Below are positions 45,582 through 55,897 of a stretch of 64,000 nt of DNA, in pieces. This DNA is from Lujinxingia vulgaris (GTDB lineage Bacteria; Myxococcota_A; Bradymonadia; Bradymonadales; Bradymonadaceae): positions 62,001 through 126,000 of the forward strand of contig NZ_VOSL01000002.1 of NCBI RefSeq assembly GCF_007997005.1, written 5' to 3'. Under the pieces are notes generated by a model. It was not told where the DNA came from, searched no databases, and worked only from the letters and a program-made list of their open reading frames with translations. The stretch's first letter is position 1, and the number at the start of each line of letters is the position of its first letter. The translations under genes and the position numbers were made by a program.

Positions 45582-46553
45582 TCAGTCGTTGGCGGGGTCG
45601 CGACGATCTTCCATAAAGAAGAGGGCGCGTGCCAGAAGATCGCGCCAGGGCTCCTCGTTGAGCACCTCGTGGTAGAGGCCGGGCAGAAGCTCCAGCTGGC
45701 GATCATGGGAGCCCATCTGGTGGAAGAAGCGCTCGGTCTCTCGCGCATTGACGATGCGATCGTCGCCGGCCACCAGCAGCAGCGCCGGGTGCTCCAGCTC
45801 GCCGGCTCGCTTATGAAGATCGCGCATCGCCCCCACCGCCTCGGAGAACCACCCGGCGGTGGCCGTAGGGAAGTTGAGCGGATCGCGCTCGTGATGATCG
45901 ATGACCTCCTGAAGATGCGTGAGCGCGCCGGCGTCAATGCCCGAGGCGATGCTCAGCGTGGGCAGGATGCGCGCCGCAGCCAGCCCCACCTTCTGCATAA
46001 GTGGCGAGAGGTCGGGGGCGACGCCAAGCAGGGGGCTTGTGATCACAAACGCGCGCACGTTTTGAGGCTTGCGCAGCGCCAGACGCAGCGCGATGAGCCC
46101 GCCGTTGGAGTGCCCCATCACAAAGAGGGGAAGGTCCGGCCAGCGCTGGGTGGCGCGGCGAATCAGGAGCTCCATATCGTCGACGTAGTCATCAAAACGC
46201 TCGACATGACCGCGCCGCCCGGTGCTGCGCCCGTGGCCACGGGCGTCGATCGCCATCACCGCATAGCCCGCCCGCGCCAGCGCGATGCCCACATGATCGT
46301 AGCGCGCGCTGTGCTCGGCGTAGCCGTGCATCAACGCCACCACCGCGCGCGGCGTCACCTCCGAGGCGCGCCAGGTCTGCCAGTAGAGCTGCTGATGATC
46401 GGGGGTGCTGAGGTAGCCCTCGTCACGCTCGACCGCATCGAGCGGCGCGCGGCGTCCCGGCGCAAGATCCTCCCAGAGGGCGGGATCGAAGCTCTCGCTG
46501 GTCCAGATCTGCGGGGTGAGTTCGGGCGAGGTTACAGGCTGGGGGCGTGCCAT
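45582..46553 (-). CDS. alpha/beta hydrolase, monoacylglycerol-lipase-like
   Basis: 323 residues. Oxyanion region MHGYAEHSARYDH, nucleophile motif GHSNG (Ser149), acid VAGDDRIV (near residue 267), and His in GLYHEVLNE (near residue 297) make a complete triad. The Asp-Arg-Gly-His-Gly-Arg-Ser run DARGHGRS is typical of Hydrolase_4/MGL enzymes. Upstream partner of the HEAT lipoprotein, with eight bases between stop and the next start. No signal peptide. Confidence 0.88.
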   Translation of the reverse strand: MARPQPVTSPELTPQIWTSESFDPALWEDLAPGRRAPLDAVERDEGYLSTPDHQQLYWQTWRASEVTPRAVVALMHGYAEHSARYDHVGIALARAGYAVMAIDARGHGRSTGRRGHVERFDDYVDDMELLIRRATQRWPDLPLFVMGHSNGGLIALRLALRKPQNVRAFVITSPLLGVAPDLSPLMQKVGLAAARILPTLSIASGIDAGALTHLQEVIDHHERDPLNFPTATAGWFSEAVGAMRDLHKRAGELEHPALLLVAGDDRIVNARETERFFHQMGSHDRQLELLPGLYHEVLNEEPWRDLLARALFFMEDRRDPAND

Positions 46554-46877
46554 AGGCGAGTGACCGGGGGATGATGGTAAGGGGCAGGGGCCATAGGTGG
46601 CGAAACTTTATCACGCTCACTGCCGGTTGCGAACCCGCGAGGCGCCCGCCGCTCCCCTCAACGCCATCTCGCTTCGAGTCGACCTGCCCGCGCTCCTGTG
46701 GCACGATATGGGCGTCTTAACGCGTGTCTCCGGCAACCTGGTTGAACCCCTGCCCTCCCGGCTTCGGCGCGGAGTGGGGCACCCTCGCTGGACTTTTGTC
46801 AGCTGGCGCACACACTCGAGCGCGAACGGGACGTGTCCCTGGTGCGCTTGAGAACCTTACTTTCAAGGAGTGATGTA
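46554..46877. other. intergenic gap
   Basis: About 320 bp holding the divergent promoters of the hydrolase and the small lipoprotein. A short palindrome GGGACGTGTCCC is at about 46828-46839, and nothing else stands out. Confidence 0.45.
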
Positions 46878-47309
46878 ATGAAGATTCAGAACATGCAGTC
46901 GGTGGTGCTGATGGTGGTGATGGCTCTGGGCCTTGTGCTCAGCGCGTGTTCGGGAGCCAACGAGTACCGCATGGAATCTGGCGAGCGCACCGCCGGCGCC
47001 GAGGGCATGGTGTCGGTTAGCTCCGATGAGAACGGCAACCGCGTGGTGGCCCTCTCGGTCGCCCACCTTCCTCGCCCCGGTCAGCTCGATGACTCCATGG
47101 CCACCTTCGTGGTCTGGATCTCGCCCGAGGGCACCAACTACAACTACAACATGGGGCAGCTTCGCCTGGCCGAAGATCGCACCGGCGCGGTCACCTTCAC
47201 CACCCCCTTCCCCAGCTTCTCGATGATCGTCACCGCCGAGTCTCACAGCACCGTGCTCGCTCCCAGCGATCAGGTCGTGCTCAAGCGTGAGGTCGGCTCC
47301 TCGCGCTGA
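46878..47309 (+). CDS. small lipoprotein
   Basis: 143 residues from the ATG at 46878 with AAGGAG eight bases before it. Lipobox LVLSAC. The rest is a compact beta-rich domain (VVALSVAHLPRPGQL; TFVVWISPEG; RTGAVTFTTPFPSF) resembling no family I can name with confidence. Strong terminator follows. Confidence 0.72.
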   Translation: MKIQNMQSVVLMVVMALGLVLSACSGANEYRMESGERTAGAEGMVSVSSDENGNRVVALSVAHLPRPGQLDDSMATFVVWISPEGTNYNYNMGQLRLAEDRTGAVTFTTPFPSFSMIVTAESHSTVLAPSDQVVLKREVGSSR

Positions 47310-47340
47310 GCCCAGGCGCTGAGCCTGCATGCCCATCATG

Positions 47341-47374
47341 CCCCCGCGACCCCGAGTCGCGGGGGCATTTTTGT
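47341..47374 (+). terminator. intrinsic terminator of the small lipoprotein
   Basis: CCCCCGCGAC-CCCGA-GTCGCGGGGG with a T run (CATTTTTGTT) directly after. Confidence 0.9.
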
Positions 47375-47748
47375 TGCGAGCGGGGCCATGCAGCTGACTG
47401 TGGGTCGGCTGTGACGGGGGAGAGCGGGTCTTAAGACAGGGGGATCGCCCTTTTAACATGCGGTTGAGGTCTGTCTCTCGGACGGATGACAACATATAAA
47501 CCCTCACGTCTCTCGTGTGAGCCACGCCCGCGACACCGAGTTGGATTGTAAGCCTGGCTGGAGGCGCACGCGCGTGTGGGTTACCTTCGGTGCGTCAAGC
47601 CTGCGAGGGTGTGGATTCGCGAGGCTTAGCACCCTGACGCGCGCTCGCGCCGCGGGGAGCCACTGCGCCTGGTGCGCCGGTTGAGGTGGTTTGTTGTGGG
47701 TGAAAGTTCTTTTGTTTCAATGGTTTACGGTTCCAGGTTGAGGGTGCT
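47375..47748. other. intergenic gap with one degenerate motif
   Basis: A single imperfect copy of the array motif (GACTGTGGGTC) starts at 47396 with no phased partner. The remainder, upstream of the FadL-like gene, has no gene I can support. Confidence 0.4.
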
Positions 47749-49191
47749 TTGAAAACGAAGATCGCTCGCAGACCGCGCTTGTTATCTCTGGCGTTGATGG
47801 CGCTGGCGCTGCTGATGCCACCTTCGTTGGCCGCGGCCAACCCCTTTGATGTGTACGGCTCAGGCGCGCGCTCCGCAGCGATGGCCGGCGCCCAGGCGGC
47901 CTCGGCCGAGGGTCCGGCTGCCGTTTATGATAATGTGGCCGAGCTCGCGCTCGCGCGCCCGGGCATTCGGCTGGGCGCGTTTGCCACGCTGGGGCAGGCG
48001 CAGATCCTGCTCAAAGAGCGCCCGGCGGGCTATGAGGTGCCCGACCTCGACGGAAACGCCCCGGCGCTGCCCTCCGACCAGACGCGCAGGGAGCGCTCCG
48101 ACACCACCGGGCTTGCGCCGCTCTACGGGGTGGTGATCGGCGCGGTGACCGACTTTGGCAGCGAGCGCACCCGCGGCGGCGCGGTGGTGATGCTGCCGAC
48201 CAACGGGCTCTTGAGCATGCAGACCCATTTTGTCGATGAGCGCGAGCGGGCCTTTAGCAACCAGCTGCATTTTGAGCTGATTGGCGAGCGGCTTCGGCGC
48301 CCGGTGATCGAGGCGGGAATTGCGCGTGAGCTCACCGACTGGCTCAGCTTCGGCGTGGGCGGCACCTACCTGCCGGGCGCGCGCGCCACCACCGAGGCCT
48401 ACGTGCGCGATCCGGCCGACCAGTCGGATGTGGGGCTCAACGCCGACATTCAGACCACCAACGCCTGGGGGCTTCTGGCCGGTGCGAGCTTGGCGCTGCC
48501 GGCCGATCTTCGCCTGGGGCTTGTGTACCGGGGGCCGGTGGCCTTTGCGATTGAGGGCGGCAACGAGGTGCAGGTGCGCGGGGCCAGCTCCGGCGAAGAC
48601 ACCCGACAGGCCATTTCGTGGATCCCCACCGCCACGCCCGCCTCTCTGCGCCTGGGCCTGGCCTGGTCGCCTGGCGACGTGGTGCTCACCGCCGACGCCC
48701 GGCTGACCTTCTGGTCGGGGCACCTCGACACCCAGGGCGACGACGCCGGCTTCCACGACACGATCGAGGGGCGCCTGGGCGCCGAGTGGCAGAGCTCCAC
48801 CGACACCCGACTTCGCGCAGGCCTGGGCTTTGTGCCCTCGCCGGTACCCGCGCAGACCGGCCGCACGAACTACGTCGATAACCACCGCGCCCTGGCCTCG
48901 ATCGGCGCGGAGCACCGCTTCGCGCTGTGGAAGCGCGAGGTCGTGGCCGCCTGGTACGTGCAGGCTCATCACCTGCTCTACCGCACCACCGACAAAGACG
49001 CGCTCAACTCCTATCCCGACTGCGCCCCCGGCGAAACGCGTCTCTGCGACGAGGTCCCCGACGACACCCGCGACCCTCGCACCGGCCAGCCCTACGCCGA
49101 GGCGCAGGGCCTGCAGACGGGCAACCCGGGCTTTCCGGGTTTTAGCTCCGGGGGCTGGCTGGGCGCGGTGGGCTTTGAGCTTCATTATTGA
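47749..49191 (+). CDS. FadL/OMPP1-type outer-membrane transport protein
   Basis: 480 residues beginning with TTG (MKTKIARRPRL after initiation) preceded by GAGGG. Signal peptide ending SLAAANPFDVYGSGARS, the characteristic N-terminal plug of FadL channels (GARSAAMAGAQAASAEGPAAVYDNVA, here quoted as fragments). Long alternating strands follow, ending GAVGFELHY with C-terminal aromatic. The family imports hydrophobic compounds through the outer membrane. Ligand unknown. Confidence 0.85.
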   Translation: MKTKIARRPRLLSLALMALALLMPPSLAAANPFDVYGSGARSAAMAGAQAASAEGPAAVYDNVAELALARPGIRLGAFATLGQAQILLKERPAGYEVPDLDGNAPALPSDQTRRERSDTTGLAPLYGVVIGAVTDFGSERTRGGAVVMLPTNGLLSMQTHFVDERERAFSNQLHFELIGERLRRPVIEAGIARELTDWLSFGVGGTYLPGARATTEAYVRDPADQSDVGLNADIQTTNAWGLLAGASLALPADLRLGLVYRGPVAFAIEGGNEVQVRGASSGEDTRQAISWIPTATPASLRLGLAWSPGDVVLTADARLTFWSGHLDTQGDDAGFHDTIEGRLGAEWQSSTDTRLRAGLGFVPSPVPAQTGRTNYVDNHRALASIGAEHRFALWKREVVAAWYVQAHHLLYRTTDKDALNSYPDCAPGETRLCDEVPDDTRDPRTGQPYAEAQGLQTGNPGFPGFSSGGWLGAVGFELHY

Positions 49192-49294
49192 GGCAACGCC
49201 TGAGGTGTGCGTGTGTTAAGGTGTGTAAGTGATTGATTTTGTAGATGTATCAGGCGTTTTAGGGGCGCGTGTTCATCGCAGTCGAGGCCGTACG

Positions 49295-50200
49295 ATGAGA
49301 GAAGTAGCACAGAGAGTGGGGCGATGGGGCGTGGCGTGTGGGCTCCTGGCAGGTGTGGTGGGCTGCCAGGTGGAGCGTGGCGAGAGCCGCTTTGAGGCGC
49401 AGATTGTGGAGGACGTGGGGCTTGCCGAGGTGGGGCCCTCCACCGATGTGGGCCCGGGCGATGGCGAGGGCGCGGGCACCCTGGGCGGGGTCTGGTTGCA
49501 GGCCCACCGCGCGTCGAGCTGTGTGCTGGGTCAGGAGCAGGTCTCGATGGGCTATTATATCGTCACCATCGCCGAAGATGGCGAGCTCCTCGATGAGCAG
49601 CGCACCCTCTGCGCGCTGGAGCTCAGCCCGGTGCTGGGGCTTCGCCCCCTGGTGCCCCCGGCGGTGATCGAGAGCATCGTCACCCCGGCCATCGACCGGG
49701 GTTTTGTGACGCGCCCCACCACCGGCGGGGCCTACACCTCGGCGACCGAGGTGGGGCTGTGGGGGCTTGAGCTCGACGATCCCACCGGCGCCCCCATCCC
49801 CACCGAGGCCGGCGACCCGGCGGTGGTCGACGCCGACGCCGACGGCCAACCCGGGGTCACGCTGGAGATCGCCGGCAGCTCGTGCCGCCGCTACATGGCT
49901 CAGCGCCAGATTGTGCGTTACACAGGCCAGCTCACCGCTCCCAACCGCATTGAGGGCGGCAGCGCCACGACCACGCGCATGGAGGTCTACGGCGCCTCGG
50001 CCTCCCTCTGCGCCATCGCGCCCGATGTGGAGCCCAACGATGCCTTTAGCACCTTCACCATGGTGCGCGTCGACGGGCTGGGCGGCGCCCTCGACCTGGA
50101 CGCCAACGCCGACGGCACCATCTCCTGCGCCGAGGCCGCGCCCACCTTCGCCCGGGTGCTCGCCAACCGAGAGCCCGACAACGAGAACTGCCGTCGTTGA
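49295..50200 (+). CDS. lipoprotein with calcium-type loops
   Basis: 301 residues from the ATG at 49295 (GAGG eight bases upstream). Lipobox VVGC. Two acidic loops look like calcium-binding sites: DADADGQPG and DLDANADGTISCAEA (EF-hand-like Asp/Glu positions). No enzyme motif. Four paired Cys suggest disulfides. Function unknown. Confidence 0.7.
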   Translation: MREVAQRVGRWGVACGLLAGVVGCQVERGESRFEAQIVEDVGLAEVGPSTDVGPGDGEGAGTLGGVWLQAHRASSCVLGQEQVSMGYYIVTIAEDGELLDEQRTLCALELSPVLGLRPLVPPAVIESIVTPAIDRGFVTRPTTGGAYTSATEVGLWGLELDDPTGAPIPTEAGDPAVVDADADGQPGVTLEIAGSSCRRYMAQRQIVRYTGQLTAPNRIEGGSATTTRMEVYGASASLCAIAPDVEPNDAFSTFTMVRVDGLGGALDLDANADGTISCAEAAPTFARVLANREPDNENCRR

Positions 50201-50245
50201 GGGTTCTGCCCCACACAGGCACCGGCCGCATCGCCCGACCCGGAT

Positions 50246-50391
50246 GACCGTGGGTCACCTGACGTTCATCGTTTGAGATGACCCTGGGTCGCCTGACACC
50301 CGCATAGAACCTGCGTGGTATGCGACCCCCGGTCATGGTTGAGCCTGACCGTGGGTCACCTGACGCCCATCGTTTGAGATGACCGTGGGTC
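50246..50391. repeat. Array 8: five GACC-NNN-GGTC repeats, one core
   Basis: Motifs start at 50246, 50280, 50324, 50347 and 50381, giving intervals 34, 44, 23 and 34: all three spacing classes in one short array. The core has CGCAT at position 11-15. It separates two co-directional genes. Confidence 0.88.
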
Positions 50392-50648
50392 GCGCATAAG
50401 CGTTGTGTGGTGCCCTGGCACCCGGGCTGCGGGCGACGTCGTTGGAACGAAAAGATTCGAAAAAAGCGATCTATTTTCAGCGTTTAGGTGATCCTGGCAT
50501 CGAGCTTGCTCTAATCTTAGACCATCACCGCGACGATGCTCGACACGAACCATGCTCAATCGTCGCAAACCAGCATGACGCAAGGCGCAACACGACGTTC
50601 GACGACGACACGATGACGCTAACCCCCAAAAAATCTGAGAGGTCCGCG

Positions 50649-52859
50649 ATGAAAAAGTCTCAAAATTCTGAACGATGGCATCGATGGCTGCCGCGGGTTG
50701 CCGCGACGGTCGGCGCGGTGACGATGGTCGCCGCCTGTGGTGAGCCCGAGGACTCGCCACGCCGCGACGAAACCTCCAGCGCGAGCTTCCGACTTCAGCC
50801 CGCCCAGAGCTGTGAGGATGTGCGCGATGACGTGGTCGACTCGCTCACCGAGCAGGTGCTGCAGAACCGCTACAGCGAATACTGGTGGGGCAATGTTGAT
50901 TTTGATGCCGGTGAGCCCCAGCCCGGCGCGCCGGAAGCTGGCGACGACAACGCCGGCGGCGATCGCGGTGAGAGCCCCACCGAGTTCACCGAGACCAACG
51001 TGCAGGAAGAAGGCGTTGACGAGCCCGACATCGTCAAGACCGACGGCGACTACATCTACACGGTGGCCGACGGCTCGCTGCAGATCCTCAAGAGCTGGCC
51101 GCCGGAGGACACCAACCGCGTCGGTCGCTTCGACTTCCCGCAGCAGGCCTACCCGCACAGCCTCTTCCTCAAGGGCGATCGCGTGGCCGTGTTCAGCTCG
51201 ATCTGGCAGCACAATGATTATTACTACGACGAGGTCGGCTCCGACGATGAGGGTGGCGTCACCCCCGACGGCGATCGCGAGCCGAGCGAGCCTGGCGAGT
51301 ACGTGGAGCCCTTCTACGGCACCCGCCTGACGATCCTGGATGTCAGTGACCGCACCAACCCGGTCATCGAGAAGCAGGTCGATATTGAGGGCAGCTACAC
51401 CAACGGCCGCATGATCGACGATAAGGTCTACGTGGTCAGCAACGGTGGGATGCGCAACCTCAACGTCTGGCAATACATGTACAACAACGAGATCCCCGGG
51501 CTGCCCGAGCGCGATCACGAGACCACCCCCGAAGAGCTCGAAGTGATGCGCGATGAGGCCCGCCCCATCGTGCGCGCTTACCTCTCCGATGTGCTCGCCG
51601 ACGAAGATGTGCAGAGCTGGTTCCCCCGCCAGCGCATCCTCGACCACGACGGTGAGGTTCTGGTCGAAGAGCCGCTCTACGAGTGCAATGAGATCTACAT
51701 GACCGATAACGCCAACCAGCTTGGCGTGCTCTCGATCTCCAGCTTCGATCTCGACACCAAGACCACCATCGACTCCACCGGTCTGATGGCCAACGGCTGG
51801 CAGGTCTACGCCTCCCAGGACAACCTCTACGTGGCGATGAGCAGCCGCTGGTGGTGGTGGTGGGGTGGCAACGGCCGCCAGAACGAGTCGCACATCCACA
51901 AGTTCGCCCTGCACCCCGACGGTCAGCCCGAGTACCGCGCCAGCGGCAAGGTCGACGGTTGGTTGCTCAACCAGTTCTCGTTCAGCGAGTACGAAGGTCA
52001 CCTGCGCGTGGCGACCACCGACAACCGCTGGGACTGGGACCAGGAGACCGGCGAGCAGACCGACTCCGGCGGTAACCACGTCATCATCGTTAAAGAAGAG
52101 AACGGTGAGCTCGTGGAGACCGGCTCGGTGCGCAACCTCGCGCCGACCGAGCGCATCTACAGCTCGCGCATGATGGGCGATCGCGGCTACATCGTGACCT
52201 TCCGCGAGACCGACCCCCTCTACACCCTGGATCTCTCCGACCCCAACGATCCTAAAGTGTTGGGTGAGCTGAAGATCACCGGCTTCTCCAGCTACCTGCA
52301 CCCGTTGAGCGACGATTACCTCCTGGCGATCGGTCGCGACGGCGATGAGAACGGCGTGATGAGCGGCGTGCACCTGCAGGTCTTTGATGTGAGCGACATG
52401 ACCGATCCGAAGCTCAAGCATCACCACGTCATCTCCACCGGTGGCTGGTCCTCCGACAGCGAAGCGATGTGGAACCACCACGCCTTCACCTACCAGGCTC
52501 GCCTGGGCGTGCTCAGCGTGCCGATGAACATCTGGGATGGTGGCGAGCAGTTCACCGGCCTGATGCTCTTTGAGATCGACGCCGAAGCCGCCGAGGAGAA
52601 CGCCGGCATCAGCGAGATCGGTCGCGTCAGCCACGGCGACCTGGTGGCCGACTCGCACTGCGTGCGCTACGACATGGAGCCGGGCTGCCAGCAGGAAGAC
52701 TACTGGGGCTGGTACTCCCAGATGCGTCGCAGCATCATCATGAGCAGCGAAAATGGCGAGGAGTTTGTGTACTCGCTCAGCGACGTGGGTATGAAGGTCA
52801 ACAACGTCTACAACACCGACGAAGAGCTGGCCTCGGTGCTTCTGCGCGAGCGTTTCTAA
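50649..52859 (+). CDS. secreted beta-propeller lipoprotein (Beta_propel domain)
   Basis: 736 residues from the ATG at 50649 (GAGAGG upstream; the frame stays open to 50403 through non-coding sequence). Lipobox AAC, then the conserved segment FTETNVQEEGVDEPDIVKTDGDYIYT, quoted here as NVQEEGVDEPDIVKTDG, which is the signature of the Beta_propel family (PF09826). Repeated blades (LTILDVSD, LYTLDLSDPNDP, LQVFDVSDMTDP) follow. Trp-rich patch RWWWWWGGNG near residue 400. An exported ligand-binding or structural protein; ligand unknown. Confidence 0.88.
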   Translation: MKKSQNSERWHRWLPRVAATVGAVTMVAACGEPEDSPRRDETSSASFRLQPAQSCEDVRDDVVDSLTEQVLQNRYSEYWWGNVDFDAGEPQPGAPEAGDDNAGGDRGESPTEFTETNVQEEGVDEPDIVKTDGDYIYTVADGSLQILKSWPPEDTNRVGRFDFPQQAYPHSLFLKGDRVAVFSSIWQHNDYYYDEVGSDDEGGVTPDGDREPSEPGEYVEPFYGTRLTILDVSDRTNPVIEKQVDIEGSYTNGRMIDDKVYVVSNGGMRNLNVWQYMYNNEIPGLPERDHETTPEELEVMRDEARPIVRAYLSDVLADEDVQSWFPRQRILDHDGEVLVEEPLYECNEIYMTDNANQLGVLSISSFDLDTKTTIDSTGLMANGWQVYASQDNLYVAMSSRWWWWWGGNGRQNESHIHKFALHPDGQPEYRASGKVDGWLLNQFSFSEYEGHLRVATTDNRWDWDQETGEQTDSGGNHVIIVKEENGELVETGSVRNLAPTERIYSSRMMGDRGYIVTFRETDPLYTLDLSDPNDPKVLGELKITGFSSYLHPLSDDYLLAIGRDGDENGVMSGVHLQVFDVSDMTDPKLKHHHVISTGGWSSDSEAMWNHHAFTYQARLGVLSVPMNIWDGGEQFTGLMLFEIDAEAAEENAGISEIGRVSHGDLVADSHCVRYDMEPGCQQEDYWGWYSQMRRSIIMSSENGEEFVYSLSDVGMKVNNVYNTDEELASVLLRERF

Positions 52860-52870
52860 GCGCGTGATTC

Positions 52871-52948
52871 GGGCGCCTCACCCCCGGTGAGGTGCCCTGA
52901 CCGGCAGCATTGAGGGTGCATGAGGGAGCGAGGCGACTCGCTCCCTCA
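52871..52948 (+). terminator. two hairpins after the beta-propeller gene
   Basis: GGGCGCCTCACC-CCC-GGTGAGGTGCCC at 52871-52897 (one mismatch) and a perfect TGAGGGAGCGAG-GCGA-CTCGCTCCCTCA at 52921-52948. Neither has a long T run. Confidence 0.65.
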
Positions 52949-52975
52949 TTGCGTCTGGGGATGCCGGTGAGCGGT

Positions 52976-53166
52976 GACCGTGGGTCGTTTTGAAAGGTGA
53001 CCGTGGGTCAGCTGTAGCGATGACCCTGGGTCGCAGAAAAGCCAGTGATGGTGCGGTTGAGAGATGACCGTGGGTCACGCTGAGAGGCGACCGTGGGTCA
53101 TGCTGAGAGGTGACCCAGGGTCATGGCGGCGGCAGGGCTTTTTCGGTTAAGAGGCGACCGTGGGTC
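52976..53166. repeat. Array 9: seven GACC-NNN-GGTC repeats, 23-bp and 44-bp phasing
   Basis: Motifs start at 52976, 52999, 53022, 53066, 53089, 53112 and 53156; intervals are 23 or 44 only. The two 44-bp intervals have similar cores with GGTT at position 23-26 (position 19-23 GTGCG in the first). The array lies upstream of the acidic lipoprotein gene. Confidence 0.88.
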
Positions 53167-53311
53167 ACGCGCTTCGTCCCGGGGTTGATCTCGGAGGGAA
53201 CTCGGCGCTACAACACCCACGTTGACCCCTACTTATGGACCGAGATGATCGCCGGAGGTCGCGCTGTGGTGAAAGGCGCGCCGAAACGCGATCCGAAAGA
53301 GCGAGGCGAAG

Positions 53312-54175
53312 ATGCGCGGTGTGATGAAGCGATGGCTGGTGGTGTGTGTGGCGGCGATGATGGTGACGGCCTGCGGTGATGACAGCGTCGGCTCCAACGA
53401 TACAGACGCCGGCTTTGATATTGGCGAGGAGTCCCCGGACGCCGGCGACACCGGGTCGAGCGATGAGGACACGGGCAGTGACGAGGACACCGGCTCTAAC
53501 GATGAGGACACCGGCGCCAATGACCAGGACACCGGGTCGAGCGATGAGGACGCCGGAAACGACGGTGACACCGGAAGCGAGAGCGACACTGGGGCGGACA
53601 ACGACGCCGGTATGGACGAAGACGCCGGCACCGATCCCGATCCTGCCCCGGCCTGCGAGCCGACCTTCGGGCCAGACGACGCCTGCGAGGGCGACGTTGA
53701 AGGCACCTGGGAGTTTGGTAACGCCTGCACCGATTTCGACTTTGCCGAGCTCCTCGCCACGGTGTGTGACGGCTCGTCGGTGGAATCGCTCGACGTAAAT
53801 ACCGACGGCACTCTGGTGGTCACGGCCGACAACTTCGCCCGCGCGATCACCATCGAAGCCGAGGCGCTGGTCTACATTCCCGCCGACTGTCAGGCGATCG
53901 GGTTTCTCGGCTGCGAAGGGTTTGGGGATATCGCAGGCTCGGCTGACCCGAGCGTCGAGGTGAGCTGCATCACCAACGCGACCGCCGGTCGCTGCGAGTG
54001 CGATGTGGCGGGCACCTACGAAGAAGAGAGCGCCGGGGCCTACACCAACGAGGGCGGCGTGGTCACCGTCGGCGAAGAGGTCTACGACGTGTGCGTCACC
54101 GGCGACTCGATGAGCGCGCGCCGCCGCTCCGACGACGAGCAGCGCCCGAGCTTTGTGGAGATCTACACCCGCTAA
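53312..54175 (+). CDS. acidic-repeat lipoprotein
   Basis: 287 residues, GAGG five bases before the ATG. Lipobox VTAC. The 90-residue tether repeats DTGSxDEDTG and related Asp/Thr/Gly units (an internally repetitive gene), followed by a Cys-paired globular domain ([39 protein letters not shown]). Most similar in plan to other Asp-tether lipoproteins in this window. Function unknown. Confidence 0.72.
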   Translation: MRGVMKRWLVVCVAAMMVTACGDDSVGSNDTDAGFDIGEESPDAGDTGSSDEDTGSDEDTGSNDEDTGANDQDTGSSDEDAGNDGDTGSESDTGADNDAGMDEDAGTDPDPAPACEPTFGPDDACEGDVEGTWEFGNACTDFDFAELLATVCDGSSVESLDVNTDGTLVVTADNFARAITIEAEALVYIPADCQAIGFLGCEGFGDIAGSADPSVEVSCITNATAGRCECDVAGTYEEESAGAYTNEGGVVTVGEEVYDVCVTGDSMSARRRSDDEQRPSFVEIYTR

Positions 54176-54279
54176 AGGTCGGTCGAAGTGGTGAGTGACG
54201 CGCCCTGTGGGGCGGTCTCTCGGACGTGGGGCGTCGCGCGGAGCGCGGCGCCCCATTTCTTTTGGCGTACAAAGACGGA

Positions 54280-54365
54280 AGCTTCCGGCTCTGGAGGCAA
54301 ACATTGACCTCGGAGTGCGGAAGATTCCGGCCTGGGAGGCAAACATTGACCTCGATGGGCGGAAG
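54280..54365. repeat. 42-bp direct repeat (two copies) before msrA
   Basis: GGAGGCAAACATTGACCTCG occurs at about 54293 and again 42 bp later, in the gap between the acidic lipoprotein and msrA, which are convergent. Confidence 0.6.
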
Positions 54366-54375
54366 AAGCCGGGTT

Positions 54376-55026
<651 letters not shown>

Positions 55027-55252
55027 CGGCTCGGCCTTTCGCGTCGGTGGAGGTGGTCGGGGGCGCGCGTCGTTGCGCTGCAGTCTGCGCCTCTATGCGG
55101 GCAACGCCGGGCGCGTCCGGCGCATTTCAGTTCGGAAAAGTTCTCTGGCCCGGCGGGAAGGGTTTGACAAGGCGCGCGGCGCATGATGAGAAACTGCCGA
55201 CCCCCGCGCGGGGGGTAGATCGCAACCGGAGCCGTAAAAGAGGGCGAGTAAC

Positions 55253-55669
55253 ATGCGTTTGCAGCAGGGACTTGATGTCATTCATCGTCAGATCGAGGAG
55301 TGGGCCGAGGCGGCCGGGGAGGTCCTCGATGGCGAGTCGGTCGACGGGTTTGTGGACCTGGCCACCGAGCTTCTGACCCACATCCAGGAGATCGTCGAAG
55401 AGCTCGACCTCGACGGGGAGACGCTGCGCGTGCCCACCGGCCAGGTGGGTATCAAGGAGGTCGGCGAGGGGCTGGGGATCGCGCTGGCGCAGGCCTGGGA
55501 GCTGTTGGAGTTTGGTCAGCGGCCCTCCGAGCTGCATTTTGATCAGATCGAGCCCCTGCTCATCGCGATGGCCGAGCTGCTGGAGCTCGATCCGGAAGAT
55601 GATGAGGCCGAGGACGAGGTCGAGCGCGTCACCGCGCTGCTCGACGAGTTTTTGTCGGACACCTACTGA
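55253..55669 (+). CDS. acidic small protein of unknown function
   Basis: 138 residues with a helical, strongly acidic C-terminus (LELDPEDDEAEDEVERVTALL). No signal peptide or domain recognised. The start has GGCGAG-type spacing upstream. Convergent with yaeQ across array 10. Confidence 0.6.
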   Translation: MRLQQGLDVIHRQIEEWAEAAGEVLDGESVDGFVDLATELLTHIQEIVEELDLDGETLRVPTGQVGIKEVGEGLGIALAQAWELLEFGQRPSELHFDQIEPLLIAMAELLELDPEDDEAEDEVERVTALLDEFLSDTY

Positions 55670-55749
55670 TCGTTTCGATCATCTCAATCACCTGGCCTCT
55701 CCGGCCGGGGTTACACAGCACAGCCGGGGGGAAATGCGTCGTTTCGGGT

Positions 55750-55875
55750 GACCCAGGGTTGTTGTTTGAGGTGACCCAGGGTCGTCGATCAGGGTGACCC
55801 AGGGTCGTGGTTTTGAGTGACCCAGGGTTGTGATTTTGGGCGACCCAGGGTCGTGGTTTTGAGTGACCCGGGGTC
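55750..55875. repeat. Array 10: six GACC-NNN-GGTC repeats, strict 23-bp pitch, no core
   Basis: Motifs start at 55750, 55773, 55796, 55819, 55842 and 55865, all 23 bp apart, with 12-nt spacers such as GTGGTTTTGAGT. No 44-bp core interval. Motif centres are CAG, then CGG-type at the end. Between convergent genes. Confidence 0.88.
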
Positions 55876-55897
55876 GTGGTTTTGTGATCTGAAACGA

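Noticed and set aside
45583-45937. N-terminal extension of the HEAT lipoprotein to an ATG at 45937
   Set aside because: It would overlap the hydrolase gene on the same strand and has no signal-peptide or domain sense; the TTG after GAGG restores a clean lipoprotein.
50403-50648. Upstream 82-codon extension of the beta-propeller frame
   Set aside because: No ribosome site, unlike codon use, and the signal peptide begins at 50649.
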